Part shown: piece by piece, positions 56,314 to 64,000 of the stretch
Position numbering within the stretch: position 1 is the stretch's first letter
Layout of the letters: each line of letters begins with the position of its first letter
DNA from: Psychroserpens burtonensis DSM 12212
Lineage (GTDB): Bacteria; Bacteroidota; Bacteroidia; Flavobacteriales; Flavobacteriaceae
NCBI RefSeq assembly: GCF_000425305.1
Contig: NZ_KE384347.1
Location: 2,457-66,456, forward strand
Length of the DNA: 64,000 bases
Direction: 5' to 3'
Position numbers and translations under genes: made by a program
The notes under the pieces: model-generated
The model's database searches: none
What the model saw: only the letters and a program-made list of their open reading frames with translations
Told to the model about the DNA's origin: nothing

Positions 56314-57483
56314 TTAATCTTCATCATTATTCATGTACTTCCCCTTCTTGCTCCCTTCATACATCACGTATTTGACAAGTCGTGCTTCTAATTTTGCATT
56401 CACCAAATGAATTTTTCGAGAAGGCCTCAAACCAACATGTTTTAAAGCTTCAAGGTTTGAAGTAATAAACCAAGAGTCTGTTCCAGGGTATCCTTGTTTT
56501 AAGGTATCACCAATATTTTTATAAAACTCCTCCATATTAATATCTAAACGCTCACCGTAAGGAGGATTAAAAACCATATGTAATTTATTCTCACCTGCTT
56601 TTTGTGTTTTAAAGAAATCCTCATGCTTTATAGTGATAAATTCATCTAAATGAGCATTCTTTATATTGTCCTTAGCTTTTGAAACTGCACTTGGCGACTT
56701 ATCATAACCAATCATTTTATGATGAAAATCTCTAGTTTTACTGAGTAATGATGCTTCAATCTTCTCAAATAAGTCTACATCCCAATCTCCCCAACGCTCA
56801 TAAGCAAACTCCTTACGCATTAAATTTGGTGGAATATTACACGCAATCATAGCTGCTTCTGCTAAAATAGTTCCACTACCACACATTGGATCCATAAAAT
56901 CAGATTGACCATCCCAACCAGACAACATAACAAGTCCTGCAGCAAGCACTTCGTTTATAGGTGCAATATTCGTTGCCGTTTTATAACCTCTCTTATGTAA
57001 AGATTCTCCAGACGAGTCTAACGATATTGTACAAACTTGTCGGTCAATATGAACATTAATCTTCAAATCAGGAAAACGCAGATCCACATTTGGTCGTTGT
57101 CCATCAGTCTCTCTAAACTTATCTACAATAGCATCTTTAGTTTTTAAGGCGACATACTGAGAGTGTGTAAAAGCCTTTGAATGTACTGTAGCATCTACAG
57201 CCAAGGTTCCAGTAGCCTTTAGATACTTATCCCAAGGCATTTTATAAACCTGATCATAAAGATCTTGTTCATTAAGCACCTTAAAAGTTTTTATAGGTTT
57301 TAGTATTTTAATGGCAGTACGTAGTGCTAAGTTAGCCTTATACATAAAGCCCTTATCACCTTCAAAACTAACGTTTCTAACGCCTTTTTTAACATGCATT
57401 GCACCTAATTGTATGAGTTCTCGCTCTAATAACTCTTCAAAGCCAAATAAGGTTTTGGCTACCATTTTGTAATTATTCTCCAT
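56314..57483 (-). CDS. THUMP-domain class I SAM RNA methyltransferase
   Basis: A 389-residue cytosolic enzyme, most like the N-terminal (m2G) half of RlmL. A THUMP domain (about 45-150; YKANLALRTAIKILKPI, VDATVHSKAFTHSQYVALKTKDAIVD) is followed by a Rossmann methyltransferase with LDSSGESLHKRGYK, FMDPMCGSGTILAEAAMIA and the catalytic MVFNPPYGERL (NPPY). 23S rRNA is the likely target, from family knowledge. I start at MENNYKMVAK; two codons upstream is another ATG. Confidence 0.9.
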   Translation of the reverse strand: MENNYKMVAKTLFGFEELLERELIQLGAMHVKKGVRNVSFEGDKGFMYKANLALRTAIKILKPIKTFKVLNEQDLYDQVYKMPWDKYLKATGTLAVDATVHSKAFTHSQYVALKTKDAIVDKFRETDGQRPNVDLRFPDLKINVHIDRQVCTISLDSSGESLHKRGYKTATNIAPINEVLAAGLVMLSGWDGQSDFMDPMCGSGTILAEAAMIACNIPPNLMRKEFAYERWGDWDVDLFEKIEASLLSKTRDFHHKMIGYDKSPSAVSKAKDNIKNAHLDEFITIKHEDFFKTQKAGENKLHMVFNPPYGERLDINMEEFYKNIGDTLKQGYPGTDSWFITSNLEALKHVGLRPSRKIHLVNAKLEARLVKYVMYEGSKKGKYMNNDED

Positions 57484-57551
57484 GAACATAGTCTAATAGG
57501 TTGCGAAAATAAAGTATTTTTGTGGCAACCTAACGATATTTAATAATGAGA

Positions 57552-57569
57552 TTCCCACTTTCGTGGGAA
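57552..57569. repeat. Short palindrome TTCCCAC-TTTC-GTGGGAA
   Basis: Perfect 7-bp arms around TTTC, 7 bp before the chosen methyltransferase start. It resembles short dispersed palindromes with a C/T-rich loop found between genes in many bacteria. It favours the start at 57576 over the ATG at 57546, which would put the hairpin inside the coding region. Confidence 0.7.
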
Positions 57570-57575
57570 ATGTAT

Positions 57576-58307
57576 ATGACAAAAGACACTCAACAATGGT
57601 ACGCCTCGTGGTTTGACTCACCGTTTTACCATATTTTATATAAAGACCGTGATGATACTGAAGCGCAACATTTCATGGATAACCTCACCAATTATCTCAA
57701 TATTCCTGAACACGGTGAAATTTTAGATTTAGCTTGCGGAAAAGGGAGACACTCTGTATATCTCAATAGTTTAGGCTATCATGTTACAGGAGCAGATTTA
57801 TCTGAAAACAGCATCGAGTACGCCAAACAATTTGAAAATGAAACACTTCAATTTGAAGTACATGACATGTGCAAACCTTATAAAAAACAATTTGATGCGG
57901 TTTTTAATTTATTTACAAGTTTTGGCTACTTTGAAAAAGAAGAGGACAACTTAAACACTATAAAAGCGATACATGCAGATTTAAATGCGTCTGGTTTTGG
58001 TGTTATCGACTTTTTAAACAGTAACAAAGTTATAAATAACTTAGTAGATGAAAATGTAAAAACTGTTGACGGTATCGACTTCCATCAAAAAAGAAGTGTG
58101 GTAGATGGTTATATTGTAAAAGATATTTCTTTTTCTGCAGAAGGTGAAGATTATAAATTTCAAGAACGCGTTAGAGCATTTACTTTAGAAGACTTTGAAG
58201 CTCTCTTTGAAAAAGCAGGGGTCTATTTGTTAGACGTTTTTGGTGATTATAAATTAAACCGGTTTGATCCAAAAACATCAGAACGTTTAGTCATGATATT
58301 TAAATAA
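57576..58307 (+). CDS. Class I SAM-dependent methyltransferase
   Basis: A 243-residue soluble enzyme. The SAM site is ILDLACGKGRHSVYLNSLGYHVTGADLSE; EVHDMCKPYKKQFDAVFNLFTSFGYF is motif II/III. Substrate is unknown; small-molecule and protein methyltransferases share this fold. I start at MTKDTQQW. Its TAA overlaps the ATG of the ZIP gene by one base, so the two are coupled. Confidence 0.85.
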   Translation: MTKDTQQWYASWFDSPFYHILYKDRDDTEAQHFMDNLTNYLNIPEHGEILDLACGKGRHSVYLNSLGYHVTGADLSENSIEYAKQFENETLQFEVHDMCKPYKKQFDAVFNLFTSFGYFEKEEDNLNTIKAIHADLNASGFGVIDFLNSNKVINNLVDENVKTVDGIDFHQKRSVVDGYIVKDISFSAEGEDYKFQERVRAFTLEDFEALFEKAGVYLLDVFGDYKLNRFDPKTSERLVMIFK

Positions 58308-58981
58308 TGCAGTCGTACTTACTTCCCATACTCGCAGTTGGTATTGGTGTTATTTTGGCATTCATAACCAAAAAAGATAAATTATCTTACACCAAACTCC
58401 TACTCTCTTTTAGTGGTGCTTTTTTATTAGCACTCACCCTTTTTGATTTACTCCCAGAAGTGTATCATCATCTTGAAGCAAAAACAACTGGATTATTTAT
58501 CATGGGTGGTATTTTACTTCAAATCATTTTAGAGTTTTTCTCCAAAGGAGCCGAGCATGGACATGTACATATTCATAAAGACGAGACTGCCTTTCCATGG
58601 ATGTTATTTATAAGTCTCTGTTTACACAGTTTCTTAGAAGGCTTCCCAATACACGAGCATAACGATATGGTTTACGGAGTTCTCATTCATAAAATCCCAA
58701 TTGCAGCACTCATCTCTGCCTTTTTACTACAATCTAGCTTTAGTAAAATTCAAATTATAAGTTTCCTAGTTGTATTCACCATAATGACACCGTTGGGAAC
58801 TTTTATTTCTAATGCTTCGGAAATATCCACTGATTACCTTACAATGATCAATGCCATTGTCATTGGAATATTTTTCCATATTTCTACGACGATACTTTTT
58901 GAAAGTGGTGAAGGTCATAAGTTCAATCTTTCAAAATTGATTGCCATTATTTTGGGTGTTGGAATTGCTTATATCATTTAG
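58307..58981 (+). CDS. ZIP-family divalent metal transporter
   Basis: A 224-residue inner-membrane protein with about seven helices. Metal-site residues are in HSFLEGFPIHEHND and YGVLIHKIPIAAL (helices IV-V, HxxxE-like pairs), and a His-rich loop, EHGHVHIHKDE, lies between helices III and IV. ZIP proteins take up zinc or related ions. Coupling to a methyltransferase gene is of unknown meaning. Confidence 0.88.
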   Translation: MQSYLLPILAVGIGVILAFITKKDKLSYTKLLLSFSGAFLLALTLFDLLPEVYHHLEAKTTGLFIMGGILLQIILEFFSKGAEHGHVHIHKDETAFPWMLFISLCLHSFLEGFPIHEHNDMVYGVLIHKIPIAALISAFLLQSSFSKIQIISFLVVFTIMTPLGTFISNASEISTDYLTMINAIVIGIFFHISTTILFESGEGHKFNLSKLIAIILGVGIAYII

Positions 58982-58998
58982 TAAGCGTTAATTTGATT

Positions 58999-59563
58999 AT
59001 GAACGAAACTGATTATAAAGAGATTTTACACAAAGAAGTTAGTAAGATTTCAAAATTCAATATAAGATTCCATCGCGTTTCAAGTATGCTGTTGGATCAT
59101 TTAATTATGACGATGGTTATTGTTCCTCCATGGCTTATGATGATGAATATAATGATAAGTGAAATTTAATAATCAGGTATCGAGGTTTGCTTTCTTATCA
59201 ATGTTTTTTTTGTATTTAAACAAAGATTTTTTTAATACTAAAAGTCCTGCAAAACGAATTTTAGGACATCAAGTTATTAATCGGAAAACTGAAAAACCTG
59301 CGACTGAATTACAATGCTTTATAAGGAATTTGACAGTATATTTAGCTTGGTCTTTAGAAGTCATTGTCGGATTCATAAATCCCAAAAGACGAATTGGTGA
59401 TTTTATTGGGAATACAAAAGTTGTCGTTTCTGAAAAAGAAAAATTAATTAGTATATGGACGGACTTAAAAAGCACAACAATAAAATTAAATTTTATCGGA
59501 CTTTTAATAATTGGTGGAATTTACTTTTATGGAATAAGTCAATTAATATCAATTATGAATTAA
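58999..59563 (+). pseudogene. RDD-family membrane protein gene split by a frameshift
   Basis: An ATG at 58999 opens a 56-codon reading (MNETDYKEILHKEV...HRVSSMLLDHLIMTMVIVPPWLMMM) that stops at 59169. The next frame, open from GTG 59159 to 59563, continues as FLSMFFLYLNKDFFNTKSPAKRILGHQVIN...RRIGDFIGN. Together they make a normal RDD protein: the R-x-x-x-x-L-L-D-H helix, then K-x-P-A-K-R-I-L-G, then a membrane helix and C-terminal IGD. A one-base shift near 59150-59170 separates the halves. It is either a recent inactivation, a sequencing error or, less likely, programmed shifting. Confidence 0.75.
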
Positions 59564-59695
59564 AAAAATAGTCTAAAAAACTATATATAATGTATTACTA
59601 GTTCTATATAGGAATGTAAAACCAAAAGAAATTCTCCTAAGTTTTGTTTTCTTTTGTAAAGCTAAGCAGTCTATTATTCAAAAATACTATTATAC

Positions 59696-60124
59696 ATGTT
59701 TTCAAAAGAAGAGAGTCGTATTTTAAGAGAAGAGTTCTGGACAAGTTTCGGGAAGTCTTTCCCTAGAAAATGGATTCTATATGATACAAAAATCAAAGGC
59801 TTTTCGTTTAAATTTCATTTCGATACTAAAAAGGCATTAGTCACTCTTGACCTCGAAGATGATTTAGAAAACCGAATCAAATACTGGGAGAAACTACAAT
59901 CTTTAAAATCTATTTTAATTGATGACTATCTTCCTGATGTTATTTTTAAAGAAGAATACGTCCTAGAAAACGGTAAAGAAATTTCTAGAATCTATAGACC
60001 TCTAGAACAGAAGGTCTCTATCCATAATAAAAACACTTGGCGAGATGTTATGGTATTTTTTAATGAAACTATGAATCAATATGAAGCCTTCTTTGAGGAG
60101 TATCGTGATGTACTAGAGGATTAG
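59696..60124 (+). CDS. DUF4268 protein
   Basis: A 142-residue soluble protein: SKEESRILREEFWTSFGKSFPRKW, TKIKGFSFKFHFDTKKALVTLDLE, YWEKLQSLKSILIDDYLPDVIF and KNTWRDVMVFFNETMNQYEAFF are typical of DUF4268, a domain also found fused to restriction-type nucleases but here alone. Function unknown. It stands as a single gene. Confidence 0.88.
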   Translation: MFSKEESRILREEFWTSFGKSFPRKWILYDTKIKGFSFKFHFDTKKALVTLDLEDDLENRIKYWEKLQSLKSILIDDYLPDVIFKEEYVLENGKEISRIYRPLEQKVSIHNKNTWRDVMVFFNETMNQYEAFFEEYRDVLED

Positions 60125-60138
60125 TTAATTTGAATTTC

Positions 60139-60203
60139 TCGACTAAATAGTCGAACTTCGTTATAGACCGTTATCATTATTAACAGAACTACACGTGACG
60201 TGT
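60139..60203. promoter_or_regulatory. Two short palindromes upstream of a lipoprotein gene
   Basis: TCGACTAAATAGTCGA (60139-60154, 7-bp arms) and ACACGTGACGTGT (60191-60203, 6-bp arms) occupy the 95-bp gap before the gene at 60220. Neither has a T tract, so they may be operator sites. Unproven. Confidence 0.3.
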
Positions 60204-60219
60204 AATAGATCTCAAAACT

Positions 60220-60729
60220 ATGAAACTAACCTCTATACTCTTCGTTCTCTCTATAATTATCGTTAGTTGTGATACCTCACAAGAAACCGAAGATGTACAT
60301 AAAGAAAACTGGGCAAAACGTAAAATTGATATTTCTAATAAAACGAACTTACAAACGGGACTATCCTATTTATCCATATACTCACAGATTTACAGTATAT
60401 CTCAACACAAAACACGTAATTTAACAGCTCTGGCTAGCCTAAGAAATCTTAGCACAAAAGATACTATTTACATTCTTAAAGCGAGTTATTATGGTACACA
60501 TGGCAATTTATTGACCACTTATTTTGATCATGCTATTTATTTAGCGCCTCTAGAAACTACCGAAATTATTATTGATGAAGTTGATATTGAAGGAGGTACT
60601 GGATCAAACTTTATTTTTGAGTGGAGTATTCCTCAAAATTGCCCTGAACCTTTATTTGAAGGTGTAATGAATTCTACCGCAGGACAACAAGGCTTATCGT
60701 TTACGACACGGTCTATTAGGATTGAGTAA
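60220..60729 (+). CDS. Hypothetical lipoprotein (DUF3124-like)
   Basis: A 169-residue lipoprotein (lipobox IIIVSCDTSQ, Cys17). The body has GLSYLSIYSQIYSISQHKTRNLTALASLRNLSTKDTIYILKASYYGTHG-type strands and a C-terminal EGGTGSNFIFEWSIPQN, which resembles DUF3124 proteins. The family call is from memory of motif shape and is uncertain. Function unknown. Confidence 0.7.
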   Translation: MKLTSILFVLSIIIVSCDTSQETEDVHKENWAKRKIDISNKTNLQTGLSYLSIYSQIYSISQHKTRNLTALASLRNLSTKDTIYILKASYYGTHGNLLTTYFDHAIYLAPLETTEIIIDEVDIEGGTGSNFIFEWSIPQNCPEPLFEGVMNSTAGQQGLSFTTRSIRIE

Positions 60730-60862
60730 GTTTTTTTATAAACTCATCTAACGAGTACATAAACAGTGACAACACCAAAGTCGCGTAAATTTAAGATTGT
60801 ATTCATCCAGTCAATTTTCACTAGATTTTATAAAAAACGTATCGCTTTACAAAGATTTTTTT

Positions 60863-61489
60863 TTATATCACAGATCCATAAATCATAAAAAAATGACAAA
60901 TAGCGCCTGCTAAAACGAACAGGTGCCAAATCACATGGTTATATGGGATTTTTTCTACCAGATAAAAGATAATTCCAACAGTATAAAAAGAACCTCCTGC
61001 GAATAAAAGATAAAGTCCGTTGATTGGCATGCGAGCGGACAAAGCAGTAAAATCAAAAATAATCAACCAACCCATTACCAAATATAAGAGCGTTGAAAAA
61101 ATCTCAAAACGACCTGTAAAAAATAACTTTAGCAGAGTACCAACCGCTGCTATTCCCCAGACAGTCCAAAAAAGTGTCCATCCCAAACTATCCGATAGCA
61201 TAATAATTAAAACAGGTGTATAGGTTCCTGCAATAAGAAGATAAATACTAATATGATCTACAATTCTAAAATAATGCCTCCGTTTTTCGCCTTTTACTGC
61301 ATGATAAAATGTTGATGCCAAAAAAAGAGTAATGATAGCTGCTCCATACACAATTACACTAAACAAAGCATAGGGAACTTCTTTACGAAGAAAAAGAATT
61401 AGCATAACTAAGCCAGCAACACCTAATGCCGCTCCGATGCCATGGCTCCATGCGTTTAAACGTTCTTCAAAAGGGGTTTGAATGCGCAT
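60863..61489 (-). CDS. trhA: TrhA/hemolysin III-family membrane protein
   Basis: A 208-residue protein with seven membrane helices of the PAQR/hemolysin III family. FEERLNAWSHGIGAALG, the metal-site STFYHAVKGEKRRHYFRIVDHISIYLLIAGTYTPV and the C-terminal IWHLFVLAGAICHFF are diagnostic. In Bacteroidota and Firmicutes, members adjust membrane lipid balance; haemolysis is not shown. Its ATG overlaps the end of the DUF4294 gene by one base. Confidence 0.93.
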   Translation of the reverse strand: MRIQTPFEERLNAWSHGIGAALGVAGLVMLILFLRKEVPYALFSVIVYGAAIITLFLASTFYHAVKGEKRRHYFRIVDHISIYLLIAGTYTPVLIIMLSDSLGWTLFWTVWGIAAVGTLLKLFFTGRFEIFSTLLYLVMGWLIIFDFTALSARMPINGLYLLFAGGSFYTVGIIFYLVEKIPYNHVIWHLFVLAGAICHFFMIYGSVI

Positions 61490-62178
61490 TAATTTTTGGT
61501 TTCTACAGTTGCTTTGTTACGCAACCATTTATCTGTTAAATCATAAAAATCGAAGCTAATTGCTGGCTTTTGACGCTCTAGCAGTCGGTTTTGAAACGCA
61601 CGTTCTAAAATATCTTCAATTAAAAAATCTTCTTTCACGTCCATTGGATTAAATTCTTCCTTTAAAGAAATATCAAACATGCTTGCAGTCGTATTAAACC
61701 AAAATGCTCGCCAACCACTTCGCAATTCTTTAATTAAACCAAAAGTAGTTTTACCTGTTTGACGGTGAATTAATTTTACTAGAATCTGACCTTCTGTTCG
61801 GGTGAGTTTCTTTAATTCTGCCGAAAACTCGTCCTCTATATATCTTTGAATGATCTTAGCGTATTTTTTTTGAGAGCGTTTACTTTCTAGCGTGAGCAAA
61901 CGTTCATTTAATGTCGTTAATCGGTCTGCTGCTAATTTAGCATAAGGATAGACCTTTAAAGTCTTTCGTTTTAAAATTAAATAGGTAATACGATCTTCTT
62001 TACTCGTGAATTTTAATTTGTGTAACAGCAATACTTCATCTAAATCAATAGCTGTTTTTGGTATAGAATCACCATCCACCAAAATATATTCCACAGCAGT
62101 AGAATCTTGGGTCACAGGCTCAATCTGGGCAGCAAGTAACATAGGAAAACACAATACGATGTATAACAATTGTTTCAT
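61489..62178 (-). CDS. DUF4294 exported protein
   Basis: A 229-residue protein with a signal peptide to MLLAAQ (about 17). The conserved part (about 45-200) is helical and charged: LKVYPYAKLAADRLTTLNERL, RYIEDEFSAELKKLTRTEGQILVKLIHRQTG, RSGWRAFWFNTTASMFDISLKEEFNP. These match DUF4294, a Bacteroidota-specific family of unknown role. It is cotranscribed with trhA. Confidence 0.87.
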   Translation of the reverse strand: MKQLLYIVLCFPMLLAAQIEPVTQDSTAVEYILVDGDSIPKTAIDLDEVLLLHKLKFTSKEDRITYLILKRKTLKVYPYAKLAADRLTTLNERLLTLESKRSQKKYAKIIQRYIEDEFSAELKKLTRTEGQILVKLIHRQTGKTTFGLIKELRSGWRAFWFNTTASMFDISLKEEFNPMDVKEDFLIEDILERAFQNRLLERQKPAISFDFYDLTDKWLRNKATVETKN

Positions 62179-62393
62179 GAGTTAAGATTCATTATTTTTC
62201 AAAAGCCACATGAGTTCGCTATTAATCATTGTCTTAAATAATGACGATTTTGACATGCTCGGTTCATGAGTAGGTAGTTATCTAAAACTATTCCAACTTG
62301 GATGTAAAATTAATTATTTACAGATTGTAAACCCTTTAAATCCTGTTAATATTGTGGTAGTATGATTTTTTTCTTCGGAAATGAGCATAAAAA

Positions 62394-62426
62394 AGACCTA
62401 TCAGGTTTTTAAAGTCTGAGAGGTCT
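62394..62426. repeat. AGACCT palindromic repeat
   Basis: AGACCTATCAG and CTGAGAGGTCT (one mismatch) flank an 11-nt AT spacer. Palindromes of this AGACCT...AGGTCT type are common between Bacteroidota genes and may also end transcription; the minus-strand copy runs into T residues. Confidence 0.65.
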
Positions 62427-62445
62427 CTTAATCTATTCAAGTTTA

Positions 62446-62534
62446 ACTGTTGGTGAAAAACACCAACAGTGGCTTAGTGAAAAACACCAACAGCGGCCAA
62501 TGGGAAAACACTAACAGTGGCTGGACGAGAAAAG
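62446..62534. repeat. Cluster of about 25-bp repeats with a perfect hairpin
   Basis: ACTGTTGGTG-AAAAA-CACCAACAGT is a perfect 10-bp inverted repeat (62446-62470). Its second half begins a tandem series with units at 62453, 62477 and 62502 and a stub at 62527, sharing the core GTGAAAAACACCAACAGTGGC. The 519-bp gap 62179-62697 holds this, the AGACCT palindrome and no credible gene; a minus-strand reading across the repeats (LLVFFTKP-like) is low complexity. Confidence 0.85.
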
Positions 62535-62697
62535 TTATAAACTTGTCAGTTCGAAGGTGGTCGAGAACTATATTGCATCTCAACTGGGTTCTTCCAAAGC
62601 TTAAGGAATGACAGAAGATTATAATTTTATCTAATCTCTTTTTACTTATGAGAGTAAGCAAGACTGAACAATAAACAACTTTAGCTACTTCGCAACA

Positions 62698-64000
62698 TTA
62701 CAGCTTCTGCCTATTATCATCACTTCTTGTATCTATCAAAATATTGAAAGGGTCTACGCCAACTTCAGTAGGTTTCTCATCTACTATAATTGAAATTTTG
62801 TTATTTATTTCGGTTATTTTATGCTTCTTCAAATATAAGATACGCTCTTTCTTTTTTCCGTCAAGATCATCTTCGGTAAAAATGCCAATATCTATATAGT
62901 CTTCTAGTTTAACAGAGACTAAAGGCGTCTCCTTTCCTTCAGCTAAATACGTAATAGAATCACGACCTTCTTCAGAATAAAAACGTTTTCCTTTTTCATC
63001 GTTTCTATATTTACTAACGTTGAATTCTATATCAACTTTGTACTTGCCATTATCCATTTCCGAAGAAGACACATCTAAAATACGATTGTCATATAGGGTA
63101 ATCGTTTCAAACATATCTTTAATGATATATTGCAAACTATCTGGTGTGACCGCTTTGATATGATTTACCATATCAATAGAAGTTGTATAAGGTGCATCTT
63201 GAAATCTCACTTTCTCTACATAGGTTTTAAGAGCATTATTTAAGACCTTTTCACCTATATAATCACTCACTGCATATAATACTAATGACCCTTTTTGATA
63301 ATGTACATATTGTTGGCCATCATTATACATTAAGGCACTTTCTCTCTTGCTTTCAAAAGTTCTTTGCGTTAAATAGTCATCGAGTGCCTTCTTTAAAAAT
63401 TTACGCATTTGAGCTTTTCCCAATTCTTTTTCTAAAACTTTAAGCGATACATACTCAGACATACTCTCAGACATCATTGTTGCTCCCAATACATCGGCTC
63501 CAATAACTTGGTGCGCAAACCATTGATGAGCCACTTCATGCACTGTGATGGCGTAGGTGTAATCAATACCTCCGTCTTCGCTATCATCAATATCGGCTAT
63601 AAAACCGGTGTCTCCACCAAAAGGAATTGTATTTGGAAACGACTGCGCAAATCCACCACTAGGAAATTCTACTATACGCAATTGTTTATGTTGATACGGA
63701 CTAAAATTCTCTGTATTATATTCCAGTGAGGCTTTCATTCCTCTCATCATACGCTCTAAGTTATACTCATGACCTTTATGGTAATAAATTTCCAAACTGA
63801 CATCTTTCCATTTATCGCGTTTTACTTCGTATTCTGCTGAGTTAAACGCATAAAAATTTAAGATCTTACTATCCATTTTATAATGGAAATAACGTCGACC
63901 GTCTTCCGTCCATTCCTTTTGCAAATAACCAGGAGCAATTGCTATTTGGTCTTCACTTGTACTAACGGTTGTTTCAAAATCTATCCAATCACTATCATTT
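62698..64000 (-). CDS. M1-type metallopeptidase, 3' part (maybe ABC-permease/M1 fusion)
   Basis: The frame is open to the right edge, so the N-terminus is missing; the visible 434 or so residues are a C-terminal part. It has the zinc motif HEVAH in ITVHEVAHQWFAHQV and the downstream Glu in MMSESMSEYVSL, FPSGGFAQSFPNTIPFG before it, and a helical plus beta C-terminus ending DTRSDDNRQKL. HEVAHQWFAHQVIG...GATMMSE resembles large Bacteroidota proteins in which an M1 domain is fused behind ABC-transporter permease helices. Whether that fusion exists here lies outside the window. Confidence 0.88.
   Translation of the reverse strand, partial: NDSDWIDFETTVSTSEDQIAIAPGYLQKEWTEDGRRYFHYKMDSKILNFYAFNSAEYEVKRDKWKDVSLEIYYHKGHEYNLERMMRGMKASLEYNTENFSPYQHKQLRIVEFPSGGFAQSFPNTIPFGGDTGFIADIDDSEDGGIDYTYAITVHEVAHQWFAHQVIGADVLGATMMSESMSEYVSLKVLEKELGKAQMRKFLKKALDDYLTQRTFESKRESALMYNDGQQYVHYQKGSLVLYAVSDYIGEKVLNNALKTYVEKVRFQDAPYTTSIDMVNHIKAVTPDSLQYIIKDMFETITLYDNRILDVSSSEMDNGKYKVDIEFNVSKYRNDEKGKRFYSEEGRDSITYLAEGKETPLVSVKLEDYIDIGIFTEDDLDGKKKERILYLKKHKITEINNKISIIVDEKPTEVGVDPFNILIDTRSDDNRQKL

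Noticed and set aside
59696-60124. DUF4268 protein as part of a restriction or defence system
   Set aside because: The domain is alone, with no methyltransferase specificity subunit, helicase or nuclease partner nearby; the methyltransferase at 57576 is not of DNA-modifying type.
62446-62534. CRISPR array
   Set aside because: Units are contiguous with no unique spacers and no cas genes are present.
62443-62661. 72-codon minus-strand ORF reading through the repeat cluster
   Set aside because: The C-terminal half is just the translated 25-bp repeat (PLLVFFTK).

Overview
The window looks like chromosome of a member of the Flavobacteriaceae (Bacteroidota). The evidence is low GC, type IX secretion/gliding parts (a type B sorting-domain adhesin, PorP/SprF, a PorE-like OmpA protein, PorQ, a type A sorting-domain protein), TonB-dependent uptake, several families largely confined to this phylum, and promoters of the Bacteroidota form TTG-N19/20-TAnnTTTG. 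The genus cannot be fixed by eye. No tRNA, rRNA, IS element, prophage or CRISPR array was seen.

Layout. 1-4972: 3' end of a repeat-built surface adhesin, its PorP/SprF partner and a TPR/PD40/OmpA protein, closed by a terminator. 4973-5581: non-coding, with a (GATA)7 microsatellite. 5582-10770: CAP lipoprotein, pdxH, a STAS/SEC14-like protein, then a minus-strand run pyrR-pyrB-small protein-membrane protein-rnz. 11291-18854: rpsA with a clear promoter, a Kbp-like LysM protein, and the minus-strand group lon-LysM protein-porQ-cmk. 19084-22067: ECF sigma factor, membrane anti-sigma candidate and two secreted proteins built from short periodic repeats. 22135-26630: two lipoproteins, a decayed gene, an MFS transporter and an M48 protease. 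26877-33735: msrB, lpdA, beta-barrel proteins, aroQ, a TM2 protein and a Xer recombinase. 33804-37479: PAS histidine kinase, then a minus-strand coiled-coil gene, zapA, a candidate 6S RNA and rny. 37674-45428: M23 peptidase, TonB-dependent receptor, cysteine desulfurase, TSP3-type lipoprotein and Smr protein. 45537-50086: a glycine-rich repeat protein, a T9SS cargo protein and two small membrane proteins. 50167-57483: rocD, a second ECF sigma/membrane partner pair, rlmD, DUF6452/DUF6048-type genes and a THUMP methyltransferase. 57576-64000: methyltransferase, ZIP transporter, a frameshifted RDD gene, DUF4268, TrhA/hemolysin III, DUF4294, a cluster of short repeats and the 3' part of an M1 metallopeptidase gene.

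How it fits together. Much of the window is conserved flavobacterial core (pyrimidine synthesis, translation, RNA turnover, cell division, envelope and T9SS). The more variable parts are the repeat-rich surface proteins (1-1200, 45537-49394), the sigma/anti-sigma loci with their putative envelope effectors, and intergenic repeats and gene remnants. No single novel system stands out. The strongest items for a second look are the 6S-like RNA between zapA and rny, the sigma-linked pair of periodic-repeat proteins, the cysteine-cluster insertion in ornithine aminotransferase, and the broken RDD gene.
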